The notes beneath the pieces were generated by a model, which ran no database searches, had not been told where the DNA came from, and worked only from the letters and a program-made list of their open reading frames with translations. The translations under genes and the position numbers were made by a program. Below, piece by piece: positions 34,087 through 45,600 of a stretch of DNA of 64,000 nucleotides. Numbering within the stretch: position 1 is the first letter of the stretch; every line of letters begins with the position of its first letter. Location: assembly GCA_004431415.1 (NCBI GenBank), contig QPMI01000256.1, positions 25,131 through 89,130 of the forward strand. The letters run 5' to 3'. This DNA comes from Cyanophora paradoxa. Lineage: Eukaryota > Glaucocystophyceae > Cyanophorales > Cyanophoraceae.

Positions 34087-35428
34087 CTATGCCTTCGCCT
34101 GGCCCTCGGAGGCCTCGGCGGAGGAGGAGGCGGGGGCGGCGGCGGGGGCAGACGTGTCGGCGGCGGGTGCCGGAGGAGCGTCGGCAGCCGCATCGGGATC
34201 CGGAGAGGAGGCGTCGGCGGGGGCGGGGGAAGAGGAGGCGGCGGCAGGCTCCGCGGGGGCGGGCTGGGCCGGCTCTTGGGCCGGCTGCTGCGCCGGGGCG
34301 GGCTCGACGTCGCGCCAGGCGGGGAGGACGGGGCCGGCCGGCTCGGAGCTTTCCTCCGACCCGCTGTCGCCCATCGTGTCCATGCTCTCGTCCGCGGCCG
34401 CGCCCTCCGGCTTGGGCGGGTCGTACTCGTGGAGGGCCCGCCGCCACGCCCGCACCTCCTGGTCCCAGCGCCGCTTCGGCATCACCCGCGTCTTGTCCGG
34501 CGTGTTCGGCGTATTCGGGTCTGTCCGCCGCCGCTTGTTCCTGCGCACGCGCGGCCGCTCAGACACAGCGGCGACGAGCTCAACGTTGGCGCGCGCACTT
34601 CGGGACTGCCTTCACGTAGTTCTGGTAGCCGATGGTGTTCTTGCCCAAGTCGATCTGCTTCTGCCGCTGCCGGAGGCGCGTCGGGTCCGTCTCCTTCTGC
34701 AGCTTGGCGCTGAGCTTCGGCATTGGCACGTTCCCGCCGAATCGCAGAGCACGGCGAACGCGCTTGTCTTCCTCCGTCTCCTCCTGCGCCGCTGGCGTCG
34801 GGGCGACCTCTGCGGTCGACCGGATAAGCGATGTACGTGGCTCAATGAAAACCGATTGCGAATGCGCACCTGGCTTGGAGGGCGCTTCCGTGGCCGGGGC
34901 GGCGGGGACTGGGGCTGGAGCTGGATCAACCTTCTCTTTCTTCGCAGCCGGCTCCATCTTCTGGGCGCTGTTCTGTGTGCTGGAAGTCGGCAGCTGGGAC
35001 GGGCTGCGGCCCGTGAGCGCCGAGAAGTACGATCGCTTGGCGGCACTGCGGGTCGGAGTCGTGGCATCCGGCGCGGGCGCGGTCTTAATGACCACGGAAT
35101 CGCCGCTCTCGTCGATCTCCTTCAGCTGCACGGTCGAGCTTGAAGCTTGCTTGGTGGCGGTCAACGGGGGGAAAGAAGTCATGAAGACAGAAGCGCCAGG
35201 CGCGTCCTTCGCAATGCCGATCTTCTTGAGCGCAAGGTTCACACCGTCGTTGCTGTGCTCGACGGCCAGGTCGAAGAGGGAGGAGTGCTTGGGAATTGCG
35301 ACGCCATCGCGGCTCACGTCGTCGTCGATCATCGGGAAGGCGTTCGCGGACATTGGGAAGCAGTCTTGGCTGTCATCGTCGTCGACCATGTCCGCCCACT
35401 TGCGCGCGGTAAAGCCAGCGGCCGCCAT
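34087..35428 (-). CDS. SLBP: Histone RNA hairpin-binding protein (SLBP)
   Basis: Two exons (35428-34599 and 34540-34087) joined by a 58-nt GT-AG intron inside the RNA-binding domain. The ~70-residue domain is intact: LRQRQKQIDLGKNTIGYQNY, then VKAVPKNKRRRTDPNTPNTP-DKTR and WDQEVRAWRRALHEYDPP. The family's TPNK phosphorylation motif appears as TPDK. SLBP binds the 3' stem-loop of replication-dependent histone mRNAs and directs their processing, export and translation. Flanks are low complexity, with an Ala/Pro/Ser-rich C terminus and acidic N-terminal patches (WADMVDDDDSQD). ATG at 35428 is preferred because RKWADMVDDDD lies next to it; an in-frame ATG at 35596 would add 56 residues. Confidence 0.95.
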
Positions 35429-36356
35429 TGCGTTTTTGAAACTGGAAAGGCACGCGAGGTCAGGGGAAGTCGACAGCGTTCTGGGGGTCTGGCACGAACT
35501 CTCACGAACGCCTGCGCCGCTGCCTGGATCGGTCTGAAGTGCTCGCTGCTGGTCCGACGGTCGAGGCGAAAGCGCGGGACTTTTGAACTTGCTCAACGGG
35601 GTACAGGTTGTTCAAAGCAATGTACCCCCCAGTCGATCCGATCAAATTCACAACGCATCCGCGCCGATGCACGCGACAGTGCTATTACTGGCATGTACCT
35701 GCACAGCAGCGCCAGCGGCAGACGCTCTTCCCCCGTTCGCCGAATCGACCCCGATCTCCGAGCCTGTTCGTTCCCCGATCTCTCGCCGCTTCGATGCCCG
35801 TTGCGTTCTGGAGATGGGCTTCAGCAGATGGCCAACCGACTCGGCGAATGAGCGGTTCATGAGCCCCGCGCGCCGGCGCCCGTCTGTCGTCCGACCAACT
35901 TCAGCGCGCGCGCAACAGCGAGCAGCAGCTGTGCGGCCTGTGCCTCGAGCTTAGCTTAGTTCGCCGCGCGCGCGGGGCAAAGGCGGCAGGGCGTGCAGAT
36001 CGAAGCGTGTGAAGGCCTTCCTAGGCCTTCGTCGCCATTATCCTAGGCCTTCCTTGCGGCGGGAATCACTACGTCTCGTTTAACGTTTGCACGAAGTACG
36101 GAAGGTGGGCTGAAGGTCCCGTGCAACTGACCTGGCCTCGCTCTCGCATGCAAATTTAAGCTTCTGACGGTGTGGCGGCGGTGGCGTTTGCAGCCAAGGG
36201 TTTGAGAACGCGAAAGGGATCGGCCGCCATGTGAGAGAAACGTTAACTTGGCGGGATCACGCTTGGCAATTTCACCTGCCCTCTGGCCTGCAGCTGCAGC
36301 TGTTGTCCCGAAATTCCCGCGGAAGCGGAGACGGTGACGCGGGCGGGGCTGGCGAC
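35429..36356. other. Spacer between divergent genes
   Basis: Upstream regions of SLBP and of the unknown duplicated gene. AGGCCTTCCTAGGCCTTCG and CCTAGGCCTTCCTTG near 36,013-36,058 form short direct and palindromic repeats. No exon supported. Confidence 0.4.
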
Positions 36357-37434
36357 ATGAGGGCGGCGGTGAGGCGGCGTGGGGCGGCGAGGACGACGCA
36401 TCTCGCGCTGCACCTCCCTGGGACGCCCAATTGCAACGAGGAGCTCGCGCCCTCCCTCCTGAGCAGGAGCCGCGGCCGCGGCTGGCCTCCCTCGGGCCGG
36501 CGCTCGACCCGCCGCTCCCGCCACGACTCGGGAGACGAGAGCGTGAGCCCGATCGAGGTTGGTCCGGGGCGGGGGCGGGGGCGGGGCGGGGGTGGCGTGG
36601 CGGGCGCTGACAAGGCGCAGAGGCAGGATTCGCGGTGCGCGGAGGCGCTGCCCTCGGACGAGGACCTCTCCCTCGACGGCATGGAGTTGGCGCGCCCTCG
36701 GCCCCGCTCCCGCCCCGCCGCAGCCGCTCACACACCGCCCCAGAACACGGACGGCAGCGCCGCGCTCGCGGATCAGATCGGGGACCTGCACATCGAGCTG
36801 GCGCGCCCCGCCCCGCCCGGGCCGGGCCGGGCGGCGGGGCCTCACACGGGGCGCGCAGGACGAGTCGTGGCTGACGCGCTCGCCGCCGCGCAAGAAGCAC
36901 GCGCGGACCTCGTTCGGGCCGCCGGGGAGCCCCGTGGTGCGTGGGGCGCGCGGGGGCACGGGGCATGGGGCGGGCTGACGGCGCGCAGGAGGGCGGCCGG
37001 GGCTCGCGGGGCAGCCGCGGGCGACCGACGAGCGTCGTGTGCGAGCCGTCGACGAGCCTGGTGCGGGGGGCGGGGGGCACGCCTGCGCCGGCTGACGGGC
37101 GGGGCAGTCGCCGGTGCGGAGCGCGGGGGCGGACTCGGCGCAGGAGGGGGAGGAGGGGCGGGAGTGCGGGGGCGGGGCGCTGGAGGGGGCGATGCGGTGC
37201 GACCCGCCGGCAGTGGTGCCGCGCTCGTCCTCGGGCTTCCTGCACCGGCCGAAGCCGACGCGGGCGGGGCTCGCGAGCTCCGTCGGCGCCCGCCGCCGCT
37301 CGTGGGGCGGCCCGCCGAGCCCCTCCACCTCCCCCCCCCCCTCGGCGCCGTCTCCGAGGGCGCCCTCTGGCCCCCGCTCACCGCCCCCGGCCTCTGCTTC
37401 CAGGGCTTCGCCCGCCTCCCCGGGCCCCCGGTAG
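36357..37434 (+). CDS. Unknown Ser/Pro/Arg-rich protein, copy 1 of inverted pair
   Basis: A chain of short exons separated by GC-AG and GT-AG introns: EELAPSLL, SGDESVSPIE, RQDSRCAEALPSDEDLSLDG followed by MEL, NTDGSAALADQIGDLHIEL, DESWLTRSPPRKKHARTSFG, PTSVVCEPSTSL, and a longer last exon with MRCDPPAVVPRSSSGFLHRP followed by KPTRAG, then a Pro/Ser-rich end and stop at 37432-37434. The intron 36690-36743 begins GCGCGCC and ends CCCAG. Composition suggests a disordered phosphoprotein. I recognise no domain. From 36,546 onward it matches copy 2 in introns and exons, while the first exons differ. Start is uncertain. Confidence 0.45.
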
Positions 37435-37486
37435 CTGTATAGCCCTCACCTTTCGACCGCAAGACATTTCTCGCCGGCGGGACGAT
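36546..37486 (+). repeat. Left arm of ~0.93-kb inverted repeat
   Basis: Matches the complement of 40,626-41,552, including introns, with only scattered substitutions and small indels (for example a 7-bp difference just before the stop, CCGGGCCCCCGG versus CCCCCGG). Arm separation is about 3.1 kb. Confidence 0.85.
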
Positions 37487-40400
37487 TTCTTTTACTTCCG
37501 ATTTGACTTCTCATGCATATATGCTGCTGGAACCGTCGGAACTGTTACCTTAGTAAGCCTTTGACAAGTTGATGATATGACCACTGGGCCAGAAATCCGA
37601 GCAACTAGTACTGTCAGCTTGTCAGCGTACTTTCATCCCATCTTATCCGTCAATTCATTCGCAGAACGCGCGCAAAACGCTAGCCTAGTACTAGTTATAT
37701 AATTAGCCCGCTTGCCTACGCCCACGCCTAGACTAGATCATCGATCGGATGCCATGATGTTGACTTCCAAATTAGACTTCAGCTTGCAATTGAAAGCTTT
37801 TTAAGATTCTGCAACTGCCGCGCAGCGCATGGGCATAATATTAATATTAACATCGCCGAGTCAGTCAATATTACAAGGCCACACTCACGTGTGGTAAGCC
37901 CTGCCAATGCTATGCCTGCTGTCACAGTGTCCGCCTAAGTGATAGCTATAGCTGCGCGGAGCAGTCTGCAGGGGTATAGGAGGGCCTGGAAGGCGCAGTG
38001 GTCCGACTGAGATGGGCCCCGGCGGCCCGGCGGGACGGTCGGTGGTTCCGATTCTGATCATGAGCGCATGCGGTCAATGATAATATAATGTCAATCACCG
38101 AGTCGGTGTCGCTTTGGCGGACCATGTATTTCCGGTGTTGCCGGTGCAGGCAGCAACGGATGGCGTGCGAGCCAGTTAGCCTCCCGACGGGCCTCGAGCC
38201 AGTCCTGCCGACGACCCCAGCAACATAGTTCACCGCCCTCGGGTCCTGGAAGCACGTGCAACTTGTCCTGTAATGCTGCGCAGCAGAAATATCGAGGGCC
38301 GCGCTCACCTATGATGCAGCGCTCATAATCAGCAGCTTATAATTACCTATCGGCAGCGCTGCGCGAACATGTCAATTAATATTTTGGATTTGAGAGGCTG
38401 TCATATGCATGTAATTAATGCGCATGCACTTTCTCTCCAGGGGCATTTAAATGCGATGTAGGAAGCAGCTCGGGCTTGCTCTTCTTCTTCGTGCTTTTTC
38501 TTCTCCTCTTGCCGCGCTTTTTGTTGACGCGCGTCCTCTTGGCGTGCATATTCTTCACGTGCTTCTTGTTCCTGGCGCGCTTGTTTCTCTGGGCGCAGTA
38601 AGCTGACGGCTTCACGATCGCTTCGGTTCGAATTCGTCGCTTCGATATAGCGTACCTTTCTTACGCGCGCGGCACCTGTGTTGTGCCTCTGTGTTGCTCG
38701 TTGTTGAATACCCGGGATCAAGCGGCGCTGGCGCTGCTGCTGCGGAGCTGTGCGAATCCGGAGCTGCTGCGAATCGGACCCGCTCAGGCACACGCGCCTA
38801 CGTATACGCCTGATCTCGAGAAAGAAACTTGAAACGCACGTGGCCATGGGACAACAGCAACGATACGATTTTCGGATGGCATGGAACGGGCGAGGCGCGG
38901 GTCGATACGATTTTCGGATGACATTTTCGGATGACCTCTGCGACCAGCTGCAGCCCGGGACCGCGGCCGTCAGGAGCGGAGGACCGGCCGCGAGCGCGAC
39001 GCACCCCCACGCGCGGAGATCTTTGTCGATCGCGAACAACGTGAAGACGCAGAGGAGAGGAGAGGAGAGGAGAGGAGAGGAGAGGAGAGGAGAGGAGAGG
39101 AGAGGAGAGGCCTAGGAGAGGGCAGGATCCAATCTTGTCTGTCGGGTGGATCCTAGCTGGCCATGGTTGATGGAGGCTCGAGCTCGCGATCGCCATGGCC
39201 AGGCCTAGGACCGGCTGATTCAAATTTCCCTGAGGGGCCCGGAGGTTCGAGCTTCAAGGCTTAAAAGCTTGAGGGAAGATTTTAATTTTCGAGCTCTTTT
39301 CTGAGGGGAGGTTCGAGCTTGAGGGAAGAAAATAATTCTCGAGGGCTCGAGCTCTTTAATTTTCTGAGTGGAGGTTTTTAATTTGGGTCGAGCGAAAAGG
39401 CTGGGTCTTCGCGCCCGGCGCGTCTACAAAGCGTGCGGAATGCTTCTTCTACATCTCAAATGCATATGCTACTGCTCTGCGCGCGCGCCGTGGCGTGGGC
39501 GCGCGGAAAGTTGCTCGGGTCTGTGAAGGATCGAATTCTTACCATTGGTCACCTTCCTGCACTGTTAACGTTCCGGCTCCGAAAACTGAATTTCGGGAGT
39601 GCGCTGTCCTTGCTAAGCCTATGCGCATGGATTGCGCGCGTCGCAGGACCGGGCGGGACCAGCTGGGACCGGCTGGATCAAACTTTCGGTCGACTCTCTG
39701 CACTGGAGCGTCCGCGGCGGTCGATTTCGAGCTTGCCGCAATGCGCCCGCTCTGGATTGTCGTTCTGCATCGCTCTGGCGCGCGTCTGATGCGCTTTTGT
39801 CGCGGGACCGGGCGGGACCAGGTCCCACTCTCTGACTTCGCGATCGAAGGTTCGGGGTTTGAGTACCGGATTCGATCCACGTCGGAAAATCGATTTCGCG
39901 CGACGCCCTCGAGAGAACGATCTCCTTAGGGGAGTCAGGACGCTAAAAATGGCTGTGTCCAAGGATTGGCGGACATGACATAGAAACTGCATGCCGCGAC
40001 TGGATCTTGTGGGGTATCGTGGTTTGCTGAATGTCTCGGGTTTGAATCCGACCGGAATTTCGCTCGGTGATCTGGGTTTCCGAAATTGGCAGGGCTAATG
40101 GGGGCGCGCCTGTAGCTAGCCTTGCCGAGTCGCCCCACGGCGCGCATGTCCCGGTAGTATGAATTCGAAGTGCCACGGTTCTCGGCGCACTGCGGCACGG
40201 AATATGATTCACTCGATACATGATAGAGGCCGCTGGATAATAACCTCTAAAACCTGGAATCCACTATCTTAAGAGGGGAACTCAGTGACTGAATTAGTCG
40301 AGTCATCGATTGGCTACACTTGAAAATGACGGCTCTCAAAAAGAATGCATGCAACGAATGCTATACACACTGCGACTGTACAAGAGCATTTCGGTTGACA

Positions 40401-40581
40401 GAAAATTCAATCGACTAGGGGCAAAGCTGAAGGTCGGGGAGCCGCTAAGCAAAACTGTTAGTTAAACTAGACGCCTGCCTGCCGGCCCTTGACAAACCGC
40501 AGGAAGCGGCGAACAGCACCGGGACGGGCCGAGAAACGCTGGGGGGTCCAGGCACAAAATAGCCCTTATGCTGTCGATATC
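37487..40581. other. Gene-free spacer of the inverted repeat
   Basis: AT-richer DNA with palindromes, no supported gene. A minus-strand open frame at 38,401-39,039 holds a Gln/Arg/Glu-rich coiled-coil-like stretch (KQARQEQEAREEYARQEDAR) but lacks domain or splice evidence; it could be a relic. The repeated phrases TTCGGATGGCATGG / TTCGGATGACATTT near 38,872 and 38,914 and GGGACCGGGCGGGACCAGGT near 39,806 are local direct repeats. Confidence 0.4.
39051..39110. repeat. (AGAGG)12 polypurine microsatellite
   Basis: Twelve perfect tandem copies of AGAGG (60 bp), ended by CCTAGG. It lies near the middle of the spacer between the inverted repeat arms. Confidence 0.95.
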
Positions 40582-41744
40582 TTACAGTCCCAGGGAGCAG
40601 CACGGCCGCTCTGGGCTTAAAACAGATCGTCCCGCTGGCGAGAAATGTCTTGCGGTCGAAAGGAGAGTGCTACCGGGGGAGGCGGGCGAAGCCCTGGAAG
40701 CAGAGGCCGGGGGCGGTGAGCGGGGGCCAGAGGGCGCCCTCGGAGACGGCGCCGAGGGGGGTGGGGAGGTGGAGGGGCTCGGCGGGCCGCCCCACGAGCG
40801 GCGGCGGGCGCCGACGGAGCTCGCGAGCCCCGCCCGCGTCGGCTTCGGCCGGTGCAGGAAGCCCGAGGACGAGCGCGGCACCACCGCCGGCGGGTCGCAC
40901 CGCATCGCCCCCTCCAGCGCCCCGCCCCCGCACTCCCGCCCCTCCTCCCCCTCCTGCGGCGAGTCCGCCCCGCGCTCCGCACCGGCGACTGCCCCGCCCC
41001 GTCAGCCGGCGCAGGCGTGCCCCCCCGCCCCCGCACCAGGCTCGTCGACGGCTCGCACACGACGCTCGTCGGTCGCCCGCGGCTGCCCCGCGAGCCCCGG
41101 CCGCCCTCCTGCGCGCCGTCAGCCCCGCCCCATGCCCCGTGCCCCCGCGCGCCCCACGCACCACGGGGCTCCCCGGCGGCCCGAACGAGGTCCGCGCGTG
41201 CTTCTTGCGCGGCGGCGAGCGCGTCAGCCACGACTCGTCCTGCGCGCCCCGTGTGAGGCCCCGCCGCCCGGCCCGGCCCGGGCGGGGCGGGGCGCGCCAG
41301 CTCGATGTGCAGGTCCCCGATCTGATCCGCGAGCGCGGCGCTGCCGTCCGTGTTCTGGGGCGGTGTGTGAGCGGCTGCGGCGGGGCGGGAGCGGGGCCGA
41401 GGGCGCGCCAACTCCATGCCGTCGAGGGAGAGGTCCTCGTCCGAGGGCAGCGCCTCCGCGCACCGCGAATCCTGCCTCTGCGCCTTGTCAGCGCCCGCCA
41501 CGCCACCCCCGCCCCGCCCCCGCCCCCGCCCCGGACCAACCTCGATCGGGCTTGCTCCATCGATATCATTCTGCTGCTCGGGCAGACCCTCGCCGGGATC
41601 TACAAATCCCGAAGGCGAACGAGGTCGTCCTCGGAACTTGCGATGACCTGTAGCGATGCACAGAAGGGATGGCGCGAGCTCCTCCTCCGATCGTCTCTTC
41701 TCGCCCAAAACGTGAAGAGGATCGCGCGCTTGTGCCTTTCGCAT
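40582..41744 (-). CDS. Unknown Ser/Pro/Arg-rich protein, copy 2 of inverted pair
   Basis: Same exon chain as copy 1 from SPIEVG onward (ALPSDEDLSLDGMEL, ALADQIGDLHIEL, ESWLTRSPPRKKHARTSFG, MRCDPPAVVPRSSSGF). The N-terminal exons differ except for the shared EELAPSLL: here it reads MRKAQARDPLHVLGEKRRSE then EELAPSLL, a CIATGHRKFRGRPRSPSGF segment and EQQNDIDGA. A 7-bp deletion before copy 1's stop shifts the frame, so this copy would read on to 40,582 with a different C terminus. Function unknown; it may be a degenerating paralogue or a recombination-made variant. Confidence 0.4.
40626..41552 (-). repeat. Right arm of ~0.93-kb inverted repeat
   Basis: Complementary to 36,546-37,486. The boundary at 41,552 falls in AGCCCGATCGAGG, directly at the end of the divergent N-terminal exon; the inner boundary at 40,626 is in GGGACGAT. 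Confidence 0.85.
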
Positions 41745-42664
41745 GACGATGAGCTTATGCTGGTGCTCTTCCGTATGCGAGACGAGAAGGCGATCTCAAT
41801 GACGAAGGCAATCTCTCTCAATGGAGATCTCGCCCGAACCGACCGCGCTGGTCGACGAGGCTACATGTCCGCTACCTCGCTCAGGGCATCGATGCGATCT
41901 GATCTCGCTGCAAAACGTCGCAAAGCAAACTTGGCCAACGAACTTGGCTCTGTTTCTGGTGGGGGCGACTTTGTCTGGGGTACAGTTGAGGCAAGACGGG
42001 GTAGAGGTTGCTCAAGGTTGGCGGTAGCGCCAGCCGTGCCACTTCTGAGCCCTAGCTAGGCTAGCGCGACGGCACGTGCCTCTGTCCGCGAGTCGTCGGG
42101 CTGAGGAAGCGCGCGACGCCCTCGCGTTGAGCTAGTCGAAGCGGATTTCGCCTGCTGGTTTGACCAGCAAGCAACGCTTTCTGGTGGACTGTTGTTTAGC
42201 TGCCGAGATTCGCACTCAAGCGCATCGCTCTCTCAAGGCCTTAGGGTCGGCCACTGCGACTCGGGTTGTACGGTTCGTGCGTACTTGTACGGTTCGTGCG
42301 TACTTACTGTTTGAACCTCGTCCGCGGCCGCAGGGCCCGCTGAATTCCCGCTTCGTGCGGCGCGCCCATCTGCCTTTCTGCCTTCAGCGTCCAAAGGTGC
42401 GCATGACAGGTTTCTTCCTTTTAGCGCTTTGCAGCACGTGTTCAGCTCATGAATCCTTCGCCAGCCATGGTCGAGGATTCAAGGAGAAGAGTGGATGCGA
42501 GCCCACCATCGGCATCAAGCAGTCGCTCCGACGAAAGTATTCAGTTACTGATGAACTTGAAGTGTCGCTCATGGTCCTGACTTCTTGCAGCCGATGGGCA
42601 AGCCGACCAGTCAAAAGGAGAAGGAAAGGAAGACGGTGATTCGCGCGAGTCGGGAACTTCAAAG
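41745..42664. other. Spacer upstream of the SET-domain gene
   Basis: Divergent promoter region between copy 2 and the SET gene. It holds a tandem direct repeat of TGTACGGTTCGTGCGTACT (two units, 42,269-42,305). Short open frames on both strands show no domain. Confidence 0.4.
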
Positions 42665-45600
42665 ATGAACGGCCAAGAGCGAAAAGCGCGCGGGCGGGGC
42701 GGAGAGGAGGATGGGAATGAGTCGGAGAGCGACGGGGACGTGGAGCGGTGGCGCGGGCGATCGGAGTCTCGGGCGTCGCGCTCCTCTTCGCGCTCTGGTT
42801 CGGGCTCCGGCTCACCGTCCTCGCGATCCTCGGGATCCTCGCGGTCCTCGTCCCGCTCCTCGCGCTCGTCCTCCTCGCGGTCCCGCTCGCCCTCGCCGGC
42901 CGCCTCTGCCTCGGACCGCGAGGACGGCGAGGTGCAGGACCTGCGCCCCGACACGGAGGAGGACGCCGCCAGCGCCGAGCGCGCCGCCATCATCGTGCAG
43001 GAGGCCGGCCCCGCGCACGCCGCCTTCCACCCTCGGGCCTCGCTGAGGGGCGAGCAGGTGGCGGCCCTGCGCGCCGGGGGCGGGCCGGCGACGGCGCACG
43101 TGGTGCGGCGGCGGCCCGGAGGCTCGCCGGCGTACGTGCCGCGCCAGTCGGACTCGGAGTCGGAGAGCGACGCGGAGGAGGCGACGGCCGCCATCGGGCC
43201 CCTGCGGCGCTGGGAGGAGGAGGAGGACGACGAGGCCGGGGCCCGCCCGGCGAGGACGGCGCCTCCTCGACCGCCGCGCCGTCGCCACCGCCTCCTGCGG
43301 AGGGGCCCCCGCTTCGCCGCCGGCCCCGCGCCGCGCCGTCCGCTTCGCCGAGGGGGAGCTCCTCGGGCCCCACTCGGCGCTCTTCGAGGCCGGCGGCGCC
43401 ACGGCCGACGCGGCGGCGGCCGGTGCCGGGGCGCCGCGCTTCGTGGTGCCGGAGTCGCTGCGGGCGGCGGTCGTCGCGGGGGGCGCCCTCCCCGCCTTCC
43501 TGCAGGGCTCGACGGTCGTGCGCAAGAAGGGGCGGGCCGCGCCGCCGCCCCTCGAGCGCCTGCGCCGCCTCCCGTTCCGCATCCCGGACCGCTCCGACTT
43601 CGACCTGCGGGGTGCGGCGCCGGCCTGAGCGCTCGCCCCAGGCCCCGCCCCGCGGCGTGCCCGCCGACGCGGGGCGCAGCGGAGCGGTACTTCCGGGCCA
43701 AGTCGGAGCACGCGGAGCGGGCGCGCCTCGGCATCCTCAACCAGGAGCGCATCCCCCTCCCCTACTTCAAGCGCCTCAAGCGCAGTCCGCCCCGCCCTCC
43801 TCGCGCCCCTCCCTCGCCGGCTGAGCGGCGCCGGCGGGCGCGCAGACGTGTACGTTGAGCGGGAGGAGCGGTGCTGGAAGCGGGACGAGGTGCCAGTGTG
43901 CGACTGCGTCTACATCCAGGGCGTCTCCGAGTGCCACGACGAGTCCTGCATCAACAGGCCCGCCACTCCCTCCCCGCACCGGCTGCTCCCGCTCGCCTGC
44001 TCTGACCGCGGGCGGCGGCGGCAGGATGCTGAACGTGGAGTGCACGCTGGGCTACTGCCGGGTGGGCGAGCACTGCCGCAACACGCAGATCCAGCAGCGG
44101 CGCTGGGCCAAGACGGACGTCTTCCTGACGACGGACGGGCGCGGCTTCGGCCTGCGCGTCACCGACTACGTCCCCGCCGGCGACCTCGTCATCGAGTTTG
44201 TCGGCGAGGCGCGCCCGCTTCCTTTCCCTTCCTTTCCCTTCCTTCCTCCCTGACGCCGGGCCAGGTGATCCCCGACGAGGCGGCGGCGACGCGCCTCCTC
44301 GAGTACTCCCGCGAGGTCGGTCCCCTTGCTGCCCCCCGCCCTCCCCCCCTCGCCCCCGCCGAGGGGCCCCGCAGAGCATGAAAGCGTTCTACTTCGCCCT
44401 GGAGGGCAACGAGGTCATCGACGCCACCATCAAGGCGCCCCCGCCGCCCCCCGCCTCCCCCGCCTCTTCTGCTCCCGCCCCTGACCCTCGCCCCGCGGCG
44501 CGCAGGGGAACAACGCGCGCTTCATCAACCACTCGTGCAAGCCGACGTGCGTCGCGCAGCCGTGGTGCGCCCGCCCGCCCTCGCGCGGCGGATGCCCCGC
44601 GGGCCGCCTCCCGAGGCCGCGGGGCGCAGGCGGGTGAACGGGGAGACGCGGCTGGCGGTGTTCGCGCTGGAGGACATGCAGCCCGGCGTCGAGGTGCGAG
44701 CGCCCGGCCCCCCGCGCCGCCCTCTCGCGGCGAGCGCGGCCGCAGGTCTCGATCGAGTACAACTTCGACCGGGTGCCGCCGGGGGAGCGGCGCGAGCGCT
44801 GCCTCTGCGGGGCCCCCAACTGCCGCCTCTGGCTCGGCGCCCGCCCCTCGGCGGAGACGCCGGCGCCGCAGCGGCCGGCGTCGGCGGCGGCGGCGCTGCT
44901 GGGGCAGCTGGGGGCGGGGGCGGAGGGTGTCGGCGGGCGGAGGGCGAGGACGGGCTCTCGCGGGAGCTCGCCGCGCTGCTCTCGGCGCGGCGCCAGGCCC
45001 GCAAGCCCCTCGGCTCCTCCCTCTGGAAGATCAAGGAGCGCCTCGTCAAGGCCACCCAGCGGGTGCCCCCCCGCCCCCCGCCGCCGCGCCCTCCCCGCGC
45101 AACTGCTGACCCCGCCGCCGCCGCCAGACGGCGGACGCGGTGATGGACGTGAACCCGTCGAACGCGGGGTACAGGGAGGGCGCGAGGCAGCGGGGCCTCT
45201 TCCTCGCGCGCACCGCCATCCGCGGCCACCGCGCCCTCCTCGCCGGCCTCCAGGCCGTCGTCGACGTGCGCCGGCCCCGCCCCGCCTGCCGCACGCAGCC
45301 CGCCCCGCGCCCCGGCTAACGCGCGCCCGGCGGCCGCGCAGGAGGCGGCGCCGTCGGTGGGGCGGCTCTTCATGCCGGAGGCCTCTGTGCGGATGCCCTT
45401 CGTGCTGGACGCGCCCCGGCCGCCCCCCGCCCCGGGCGCCTCGCGGGACGGGCGGCGCGAGCAGCGGGAGAAGGAGGAGGAGCGGCGGGCGCGGCGGCGG
45501 GAGCGGGAGCGGGAGCGGGATCGGCGGCGCTCGGCGGAGCGGCGGGAGGCGCTGGAGAAGAACCGGCGCCCCTCCTCCTCCTCCTCCTCCAAGGGGGCCG

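Noticed and set aside
38401-39039. Minus-strand frame with a Gln/Arg/Glu-rich coiled-coil-like tail
   Set aside because: No homology I recognise, no introns, AT-richer surroundings and no conserved start; at best a relic, so not annotated as a gene.
41640-42060. Plus-strand frame containing WRELLLRSSLLAQNVKRIARL
   Set aside because: It overlaps the antisense 5' exon of copy 2 of the duplicated gene and has no independent support.
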